Shown here piece after piece: positions 1 to 5,330 of a stretch of 14,577 nt of DNA. The DNA is taken from NCBI GenBank assembly GCA_900544435.1, contig UQVG01000018.1, forward strand, positions 1 through 14,577. The letters run 5' to 3'. Numbering within the stretch: position 1 is the first letter of the stretch; each line of letters starts with the position of its first letter. Below the pieces are notes generated by a model. The model had not been told where the DNA came from and made no database searches. It worked only from the letters and a program-made list of their open reading frames with translations. A program made the position numbers and the translations under genes. The stretch comes from an uncultured Erysipelotrichaceae bacterium (GTDB lineage: Bacteria > Bacillota_I > Bacilli_A > Erysipelotrichales > Coprobacillaceae).

Positions 1-94
1 TAAAGTTTCTTTCTGGTAAATTCTTTTTATAATATTTTTTTAATAATACTATAAAAATCAATTGATAACTCTTTGCTGAAAGATTATATTTCAT
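1..94 (-). CDS. Putative 5' fragment of an unidentified gene
   Basis: An ATG at 92-94 opens a reading frame that continues without a stop for 31 codons to the window edge, beginning MKYNLSAKSYQLIF. It is preceded by GGTGAT at a usable Shine-Dalgarno distance and by a TATAAT hexamer at 111-116, although no convincing -35 is visible. Nothing in this short stretch identifies a family. It lies 46 bp downstream of the exporter stop codon on the same strand with no terminator between them, so read-through from the exporter is also possible. The frame is short enough to be chance in AT-rich DNA, hence the low confidence. Confidence 0.4.
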   Translation of the reverse strand, partial: MKYNLSAKSYQLIFIVLLKKYYKKNLPERNF

Positions 95-140
95 TCATAT
101 CACCAAAATCATTATACACCTTTCAATTAAAAGAATCATT

Positions 141-842
141 TTAGATGATCACATTTATCAAACCACTTATTCCAATAACAATATAAATAAACTTTTTCAT
201 TTTATCTTCATCAATATATTTCAATAACCTTTTAGCAATCAAACTTCCTAATATAATTCCTATAGCACCTAATAAAATCATTGGTAAATAATCAACAACT
301 AAAATACCTCTATAAATTCTTAATAGAGTATTGTAAATACAGTTAATCAAAAAGAACATTTGTAGACATCCTAAATATTCTTCTTGTGATTTTGTTTTCG
401 ACATAAAATAAACAACCATCAATGGTCCCCCGATACCAAAGAAACCATCACAAATTGCTGAAAGAATAATACAAAAGTAAGCAACTGTTTTTTTCATTTC
501 TTGTTTATTTTTAGAAAAGAATAAATAGTAACAAGCTAATAAAATCAAAAAAACACCTAAACCCTTTTTTAAATAACTTGTACTTATCCTTGAAGAAATC
601 ATAATCGTTAAAGTACAGACGATCATATAAAGAAAAGTAGGTTTTATAACTTTTTTAAACTCAATAAAATGTCGATATTGAAATACCATAAAACTAGAAA
701 GAACAATAGAAATAGCACCAGTAATTGCTGCACTCCCTGTTACTGTATAAAGCATTGGTAAATAAAGCATCAAAATAATACCTGCTCCAAATCCTGTCAT
801 TCCTTGTAATAACCCTGCACCTAATCCTACAAATAATCCCAT
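141..842 (-). CDS. TSUP family membrane exporter (TauE/SafE type)
   Basis: This is a 233-aa integral membrane protein of the TSUP (TauE/SafE, formerly DUF81) family, whose members move sulfite, sulfonates or other small organic anions; the substrate cannot be read from the sequence. The fold's internal duplication is visible: a glycine-rich loop GMTGFGAG near residue 15 and a second one, DGFFGIGGP, near residue 133, each beginning a set of hydrophobic helices (about seven or eight in all). A GTG at 852-854 would add four residues, but the ATG at 840-842 is better placed behind GAGGTG, nine bases upstream, and is my choice. The gene is divergent from the LysR regulator with under 100 bp between the two starts, the usual arrangement for a LysR-controlled target. 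A promoter TTGTAA-17-TATACT lies upstream. Confidence 0.85.
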   Translation of the reverse strand: MGLFVGLGAGLLQGMTGFGAGIILMLYLPMLYTVTGSAAITGAISIVLSSFMVFQYRHFIEFKKVIKPTFLYMIVCTLTIMISSRISTSYLKKGLGVFLILLACYYLFFSKNKQEMKKTVAYFCIILSAICDGFFGIGGPLMVVYFMSKTKSQEEYLGCLQMFFLINCIYNTLLRIYRGILVVDYLPMILLGAIGIILGSLIAKRLLKYIDEDKMKKFIYIVIGISGLINVII

Positions 843-863
843 CTCTTTTTTCACCTCACCTAG

Positions 864-892
864 AGTATAGAAAAAGAAATATATAATTACAA
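864..892 (-). promoter_or_regulatory. Predicted promoter of the TSUP exporter
   Basis: On the minus strand TTGTAA (887-892) and TATACT (864-869) are separated by exactly 17 bp, about 20 bp ahead of the exporter's start. The same 100-bp gap carries the LysR gene's TATAAT at 915-920 (+), which has no good -35, so the two promoters are back to back. The AT-rich DNA between them would be the place for a LysR binding site, but I could not pick out a convincing T-N11-A box from background. Confidence 0.5.
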
Positions 893-942
893 ATATTTAT
901 ATTTTATGATATATTATAATTAAAAGTTATAGAGGTGATAAA

Positions 943-1788
943 ATGGAATTACGTGTTTTAAATTATTTTTTAACGATTGCTAGAGAAAAGAATATGACAA
1001 AGGCTGCTAAAATATTACATGTTTCACAGCCTGCACTTTCCAAACAAATCAAAGATTTAGAACAAGAAATTGGAAGTCCTTTATTTATTAGAGGAAAGTC
1101 TTCCCTTTCACTTACCGAAAAAGGATTTCTTTTACAAGAAAGAGCTTCACAAATTTTAGAATTATCTCATAAAACTCTTGAAGAAATGCAAAATGATGTT
1201 TTAGCTGGTCCTCTATATATTGGTACAGGACAAACAGATAATTTAGTAGAAATTGTTAAAGTCATGAAATTATTTAATGAACGTTATCCTTTTGTTAAAT
1301 TTCATATTTTAAGTGGCGATAAGGAAACTTTATTAAAACAAATAGATCATGGTTTACTTGATTTTGGATTATTTATTCGTGAATATGATAAAAGCAAGTA
1401 TGAAGGTCTGTCTTTAAAGTCTACAAACTCTTTAGGTATTTTGGTTCCTTTAAATCATTCACTCGCAAATAAAAATATAATTGAAACTACAGATTTAAAA
1501 AATGAAAAATTAATTGTTGCTAGACAAGCACTTCAAGATGGTGAAGTACCAACATTTATTCAAGACCAACAAATTGTTGCTGTCTTTGACTTACCAGAAA
1601 ACGCAAAAATAATGGTGAAAGAAAATTTAGGAATTGCTCTTATGCCTGATACTTGTTATCAAGATCCTGATTTAACGTTCATTCCATTAAAAAATATGCC
1701 TTCTTATAAATGGCATATTATTTGGAAAAAAGGAAATATTTCTCCCATTCAAAAAGCTTTTATAGAATTATTAAAAAAATATCTTTAA
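943..1788 (+). CDS. LysR family transcriptional regulator
   Basis: A 281-aa LysR-type regulator. The N-terminal winged helix-turn-helix is clear in residues 1-60 (NYFLTIAREKNMTKAAKILH, then SQPALSKQIKDLE), followed by the linker helix and a periplasmic-binding-protein-like effector domain from about residue 88. The protein is somewhat shorter than the usual 290-300 residues; the missing residues seem to fall in the second effector subdomain, around residues 195-210, where relatives have a longer loop before the VKENLGIALMPD segment. The frame is intact and ends in normal LysR fashion, so I read it as functional. GAGGTGAT sits seven or eight bases before the ATG. It is divergently transcribed from the TSUP exporter, its most likely target. 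The effector is unknown. Confidence 0.92.
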   Translation: MELRVLNYFLTIAREKNMTKAAKILHVSQPALSKQIKDLEQEIGSPLFIRGKSSLSLTEKGFLLQERASQILELSHKTLEEMQNDVLAGPLYIGTGQTDNLVEIVKVMKLFNERYPFVKFHILSGDKETLLKQIDHGLLDFGLFIREYDKSKYEGLSLKSTNSLGILVPLNHSLANKNIIETTDLKNEKLIVARQALQDGEVPTFIQDQQIVAVFDLPENAKIMVKENLGIALMPDTCYQDPDLTFIPLKNMPSYKWHIIWKKGNISPIQKAFIELLKKYL

Positions 1789-1821
1789 AAAAATTACGAA
1801 ACAAACATGTTTCGTAATTTT
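1787..1821. terminator. Bidirectional terminator between convergent genes
   Basis: A perfect 12-bp stem (AAATTACGAAAC, 1791-1802, with its complement at 1809-1820; a 13th A-T pair is possible) encloses a 6-base loop. On the minus strand the stem is followed by seven T residues, on the plus strand by four. It lies between the LysR stop and the flavoenzyme stop and serves both. Confidence 0.88.
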
Positions 1822-1828
1822 AATCATA

Positions 1829-3874
1829 TTAAATATTTAAAGCTGTTGTATAAGCACCCCAAATAGCTGTCATTAAGTTACCTGGTTGAATAGCATCACC
1901 TAATAAGTAAACATTATCTCCTTTAATTGCTTCATAAAGTGATTGGTCAGATTTATAACCAACAGAGACAACAACTGTATCTGCATCAATTAATTTAGGT
2001 GTATGATGCACTCCAAATAATGACATCATTCGTGCTCTATTATTAATGTTAGGTTGATTTGTTGTCATAACATCAATGGCTAATTTTCCATCTTTATATT
2101 CTTTTATTGTCGCATTTTTATAAAGATCAACATGATAATATTCCATCAATTCAACAAGCATATTATAATTTGGCGCAGCTAAACCTTCTACGTTCATAAT
2201 AGTAGGAAGTGCTTCTACGACAGAAACTTTTTTATTCTTTCTAGCAAGATCATAAGCTAATTCACAACCTGTAAGACCACCACCAATAATAACAACATTT
2301 TGATCTTTAATATCTTGTTTATCTAAAACATCAACGGCATATCTTACATTTGGTTGATCAAATCCAGGAATCATATCTAAACGTTTTTCACTTGCTCCTG
2401 TTGCTACAAAAACAACATCATAATTTTCTTTATCTACCACTTTAAATTCAGTATTGAATTTAACATTGACACCTGCATCTTTAATTTGTTTTTTATACCA
2501 AGCAAGTAAACGACGATCATCATCTTTAAAATCAAAAGCACTCGCTTCATTAAAGACTCCACCTAAACGATCTGTTTTTTCATAAAGATCTACTTGATGT
2601 CCACGTAAAGCTGCGACACGTGCTGCTTCCATACCAGCAATTCCACCACCGACAACAGCTACTTTCTTTAAGACATCGGCTTTCGTAATATTATAATGAT
2701 TTTCCATACCACAACGTGGATTTAAAGCACACGAAATGTCTTTAGGTGTCATTGTTTTCATATCTACTTGGAAAATACGTGCTAAGCATCCAAAGTGACA
2801 AGAAATACATGGTCGAATATCATCTTCGCGTCCTTCTTTGAATTTATTAGCTAAATCAGGATCTGCAAGTAATGGACGACCCATACCCATCATATCAATT
2901 TTACCTGCTGCAATTTCTTTTTCAGCAAGTTCTGGATCATCAAAACGTCCTCCACAAATCACTGGAATATTGACCCATTGTTTTACTTTTTCAACATCTT
3001 CCAAGTTACATGCTTTAGGCATATATACTGGTGGATGTGGCCAATACCAAGCATCATATGATCCATTATCGCAATCTAACATATCATATCCTGCTTCTTC
3101 TAGCATTTTCGCAACTTTTTCACTTTCTTCATAATCTCTACCAAATTCTTGATATTCTTCACCTGGTAAAGCACCTCTGTTAAAGTCTTTTGTTTTACTT
3201 ACAACAGAATATCTTACAGAAACTGGGAAGTCTTCACCACAAGCTTTTTTAATTGCTTTAACAATTTCACATGGGAATCTCAAACGATTTTCTAAACTTC
3301 CACCATATTCATCATTACGTTTATTCCATGCAGCAATTGTAAATTGATCTAATAAATAACCTTCATGTACTGCATGAATTTCAACCCCATCGATTCCTGC
3401 ATCTTTAGCAGCTTTTGCCCCTTGAGCAAACCATTCAATATATTGATGAATATCTTCAATACTCATCTCTGGGTTATTTTTAGAAGGATCCCACACATTA
3501 GGCATTGAACTAGGTGCTGGATCTGTTGGATGGATAGAGGCTCTACCTGACATCGCTGTTAACATAACAAAGACTTTTGAACCATATTTATGAACACCAT
3601 CAGCTAAGTATTTCATATTTTCTGTGTAACTTTTAACATCATTGACAATACTTGGAAGTCCTGCTCCTTTTGGTACAGGAACTAGTCCAGTAATAATTAA
3701 ACCTGTTCCTCCTTTAGCTCTTTCAATGTAATAATCTGCTCCATCTTTTGTATAACTTCCATCGCTATTCATCATACGTGGTGAAAAAACACCCATTGGA
3801 AGTAATGCAATACGATTTGGAACTTCTACTGTACCGATTTTAACCGGTGAAAATAAATGTTGATATTTATTCAT
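1829..3874 (-). CDS. OYE-superfamily FMN/FAD/4Fe-4S enoate reductase (FadH/BaiCD/BaiH-like)
   Basis: A 681-aa flavoprotein with the full three-part layout of 2,4-dienoyl-CoA reductase-type enzymes. Residues 1-350 form the old-yellow-enzyme (beta/alpha)8 FMN barrel, with EGYLLDQF (171-178) holding E171 and Y173, which align with the catalytic Glu164/Tyr166 of E. coli FadH; then DEYGGSLENR (188-197), a possible active-site His280, and GMGRPLLADP at the FMN phosphate. Cys356, 359, 363 and 382 (C-x2-C-x3-C-x18-C) are the probable 4Fe-4S ligands. Then come an FAD/NAD(P) part with two dinucleotide motifs, VVGGGIAGMEAA near 407 and IIGGGLTGCELA near 529, and GDAIQPGNLM near the C-terminus. These enzymes reduce activated C=C bonds with NAD(P)H. 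Relatives include 2-enoate reductases and the gut bile-acid enzymes BaiCD and BaiH; the AVHEGYLLDQF segment resembles that subgroup. Without bai neighbours I give no substrate. A TetR gene lies upstream, with a candidate operator at this gene's promoter. Confidence 0.92.
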   Translation of the reverse strand: MNKYQHLFSPVKIGTVEVPNRIALLPMGVFSPRMMNSDGSYTKDGADYYIERAKGGTGLIITGLVPVPKGAGLPSIVNDVKSYTENMKYLADGVHKYGSKVFVMLTAMSGRASIHPTDPAPSSMPNVWDPSKNNPEMSIEDIHQYIEWFAQGAKAAKDAGIDGVEIHAVHEGYLLDQFTIAAWNKRNDEYGGSLENRLRFPCEIVKAIKKACGEDFPVSVRYSVVSKTKDFNRGALPGEEYQEFGRDYEESEKVAKMLEEAGYDMLDCDNGSYDAWYWPHPPVYMPKACNLEDVEKVKQWVNIPVICGGRFDDPELAEKEIAAGKIDMMGMGRPLLADPDLANKFKEGREDDIRPCISCHFGCLARIFQVDMKTMTPKDISCALNPRCGMENHYNITKADVLKKVAVVGGGIAGMEAARVAALRGHQVDLYEKTDRLGGVFNEASAFDFKDDDRRLLAWYKKQIKDAGVNVKFNTEFKVVDKENYDVVFVATGASEKRLDMIPGFDQPNVRYAVDVLDKQDIKDQNVVIIGGGLTGCELAYDLARKNKKVSVVEALPTIMNVEGLAAPNYNMLVELMEYYHVDLYKNATIKEYKDGKLAIDVMTTNQPNINNRARMMSLFGVHHTPKLIDADTVVVSVGYKSDQSLYEAIKGDNVYLLGDAIQPGNLMTAIWGAYTTALNI

Positions 3875-3880
3875 ACCAAA

Positions 3881-3889
3881 TTCCTCCTT
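3881..3889 (-). promoter_or_regulatory. Ribosome binding site of the flavoenzyme gene
   Basis: AAGGAGGAA six bases before the ATG is a near-perfect Shine-Dalgarno sequence, implying strong translation once the gene is derepressed. It fixes the start at 3874. Confidence 0.85.
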
Positions 3890-3894
3890 GAATT

Positions 3895-3920
3895 AGTTCA
3901 CTGAACTTATTCAGTTAACT
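3895..3920. promoter_or_regulatory. Candidate TetR-family operator
   Basis: An inverted repeat of two 11-bp arms, AGTTCACTGAA (3895-3905) and TTCAGTTAACT (3910-3920), with a 4-bp spacer; 10 of 11 positions are symmetric. A smaller perfect palindrome, AGTTCA-C-TGAACT, lies within it. Size and symmetry suit TetR-family repressors. It begins just past the predicted transcription start and ends six bases before the ribosome binding site, where a bound repressor would block polymerase. The adjacent TetR gene is the obvious partner. No copy is seen at the TetR gene's own promoter. Confidence 0.68.
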
Positions 3921-3929
3921 TATATATAC

Positions 3930-3958
3930 ATCGTAAGCCTTTACAATTCAATTGTCAA
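3930..3958 (-). promoter_or_regulatory. Promoter of the flavoenzyme gene
   Basis: TTGACA (3953-3958, perfect consensus) and TACGAT (3930-3935, four of six) are 17 bp apart. The predicted start point falls around 3923, immediately before the inverted repeat. A cre-like sequence occupies the spacer. Confidence 0.75.
3932..3945 (-). promoter_or_regulatory. Weak cre-like site (CcpA) in the flavoenzyme promoter
   Basis: TGTAAAGGCTTACG matches the Bacillus cre consensus TGWAARCGYTWNCW at 12 of 14 positions, with G for C in the central CG and a final G. It lies in the promoter spacer and reaches the -10. It shares AAAGGCTT with the site at the GH3 promoter. Chance similarity is quite possible. Confidence 0.3.
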
Positions 3959-3983
3959 TAACTTAATAATTTTTTCACATAGA

Positions 3984-4017
3984 AATAAAAAAAATAGAAA
4001 GACTTTCGTCTTTCTAT
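3984..4017 (-). terminator. Terminator of the tetR-type gene
   Basis: A 10-bp stem, ATAGAAAGAC (3994-4003) with its complement at 4008-4017, encloses a 4-base loop; on the minus strand it is followed by eight T residues. It begins within the regulator's stop codon and separates the regulator from the flavoenzyme, so the latter must be transcribed from its own promoter. Confidence 0.88.
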
Positions 4018-4577
4018 AAACCAATATAGTCTAGTACAATAGAAATTTCTTCATGCACCGCTTCTATTAAATCATAACTTCCATTATGACAACACCAATC
4101 ATAAATACTTCCTCGACTAATTCTTAACATCATTTTAGCAGCATGTTCTTTATTCATATGTTGTATATTATTTAAGTTTTCTAAAAGTTTTTGATAAAGA
4201 TATCTTTCATCACTATGAAGATATGTATTTTCAGCATTTATTTGATTTTTAAAACAAATAGTTGTCATCTTTAAACCAATATCTAAAAAAACATCTTTTA
4301 TTTGAAAATCAATTAAAAAAAGAATTGCCTCTCTTTCACTATTAAAAGTTTGCTTTTCATAAGCTTCTTTTAACATCTGATCAAATTCATAATAACCATA
4401 ATCAATAATTGCTTCTTTATTTTTATAATGATAATAGACAGATCCTACAGAAACATTTGCTGCCTTAGCAATATCACTTACTTTTACCTTATCATATCCA
4501 AATTCATCAAATAACTTAAAAGCTACATCATATATTCTCTTTTTAGTTTCTTCTCTTTGTATATCTCTAGTAGTCAT
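4014..4577 (-). CDS. TetR/AcrR family transcriptional repressor
   Basis: A 187-aa TetR-family regulator. Counting from the chosen start, residues 7-55 form the DNA-binding domain: TKKRIYDVAFKLFDEFGYDK then VSDIAKAANVSVGSVYYHYKNKEAIID, with the family's typical recognition-helix ending. The rest is the helical ligand/dimer domain, with no similarity I can name. An in-frame ATG at 4587-4589 would add four residues, but the TGAGGAATAGT before the inner ATG (4575-4577) is the better ribosome site, so I start there. It precedes the flavoenzyme gene on the same strand. It probably represses that gene through the inverted repeat at 3895-3920 and releases on binding a substrate or related small molecule; this is inferred from position, not shown. 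Confidence 0.9.
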   Translation of the reverse strand: MTTRDIQREETKKRIYDVAFKLFDEFGYDKVKVSDIAKAANVSVGSVYYHYKNKEAIIDYGYYEFDQMLKEAYEKQTFNSEREAILFLIDFQIKDVFLDIGLKMTTICFKNQINAENTYLHSDERYLYQKLLENLNNIQHMNKEHAAKMMLRISRGSIYDWCCHNGSYDLIEAVHEEISIVLDYIGL

Positions 4578-4604
4578 ACTATTCCTCATTTCTAAACAGA
4601 ATAG

Positions 4605-4633
4605 ATTTTATCAAAACTTATTAAAAAATACAA
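4605..4633 (-). promoter_or_regulatory. Predicted promoter of the tetR-type gene
   Basis: TTGTAT (4628-4633) and TAAAAT (4605-4610) are 17 bp apart on the minus strand, with TGA directly before the -10 giving an extended -10 (TGn). It sits in the 60-bp gap after the DUF4303-like gene, allowing independent transcription of the regulator. Confidence 0.5.
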
Positions 4634-4638
4634 ATAGG

Positions 4639-5229
4639 TTACATATTTCCAAATTCTAATGCTTTAAAAAAATCATGTGCTTCATCATGAATATTTACTT
4701 TCTTTGTTGCCTCAAGAACATACCACGTAAATTCTAAATCTTGAATAATAATAGGAATTCTCTTACCACATCTTTGTAGAAAATAATCTTCTTCAATTAA
4801 TCTTCTAGCAACATCACTAATCACTTCTAATAATTCATAATACCCTATCGGACCTTTTCCTATATATCTACAATTTTCATCATAACAATCAGGATCTTCA
4901 TAACCAATATTTTCTATACCTTCTTGTTTATACCACGCAAATAAAGTTTCCATTCCTTTTTCATCAAGCATATCTTTATCATCTTGTTCTAAATATGCAT
5001 AATTCCATCTTTCTTCACTATAAAGTCCCTCATCATCTCCAGTATATTCACTTTTAAAAAAAGTTTCATTATTTAAAGAAATACTAAATTCACATACATT
5101 AGAATATTCTTTATATGCATATGCTTCATTACTGTATAGAAAAAATGTAACAGAGTAAGCATCTGATATATTCCAATGATCCATTTCATTTTTTATTTTA
5201 TTATAAAAATATTCTCTTAAATCAATCAT
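4639..5229 (-). CDS. DUF4303-like hypothetical protein
   Basis: A 196-aa soluble, acidic protein without signal peptide or membrane segment. I recognise no function. The overall pattern, an N-terminal helix, an aromatic beta-rich middle (SVTFFLYSNEAYAYKEYSN, then EERWNYAYLE) and a C-terminal IPIIIQDLEFTWYVLEATKKVN, resembles the DUF4303 family; this is from memory of the family's look, not a search. GTG at 5230-5232 and ATG at 5227-5229 are both possible starts; AAAGGA lies eight bases before the ATG, which I prefer. It has its own TATAAT upstream (5261-5266), no terminator after it, and is followed in the same direction by the TetR gene. No functional link to its neighbours is evident; it could be a cargo gene or an immunity/SUKH-like protein. 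Confidence 0.75.
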   Translation of the reverse strand: MIDLREYFYNKIKNEMDHWNISDAYSVTFFLYSNEAYAYKEYSNVCEFSISLNNETFFKSEYTGDDEGLYSEERWNYAYLEQDDKDMLDEKGMETLFAWYKQEGIENIGYEDPDCYDENCRYIGKGPIGYYELLEVISDVARRLIEEDYFLQRCGKRIPIIIQDLEFTWYVLEATKKVNIHDEAHDFFKALEFGNM

Positions 5230-5260
5230 CACTCTAATCCTTTCTTTGTTTATTTATTTA

Positions 5261-5278
5261 ATTATACTTGATAATCAA
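5261..5278 (-). promoter_or_regulatory. Promoter -10 of the DUF4303-like gene with a small palindrome
   Basis: A consensus TATAAT (5261-5266, minus strand) lies about 32 bp before the start; no good -35 is visible. Directly upstream, TTGAT-A-ATCAA (5268-5278) is a short perfect palindrome in the spacer position, a possible operator for an unknown regulator. Confidence 0.4.
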
Positions 5279-5289
5279 AGTGATTAAAA

Positions 5290-5323
5290 TAAAAAAATCC
5301 TCCTCGCTATTAACGAAGAGGAT
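5290..5323 (-). terminator. Terminator of the GH3 gene
   Basis: Ten-bp arms, 5297-5306 and 5314-5323, pair around a 7-base loop with one G-U wobble in the RNA, and are followed on the minus strand by seven T residues. The hairpin starts eight bases past the GH3 stop codon. Confidence 0.88.
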
Positions 5324-5330
5324 CATTTAA

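Noticed and set aside
2838..3134. 98-codon frame on the plus strand opposite the flavoenzyme gene
   Set aside because: It lies wholly antisense to a clearly conserved part of the flavoenzyme and has low-complexity, serine-rich content with no ribosome site.
1829..3874. Calling the flavoenzyme baiCD or baiH
   Set aside because: The resemblance is at motif level only, no other bai genes are present, and this superfamily covers many substrates.
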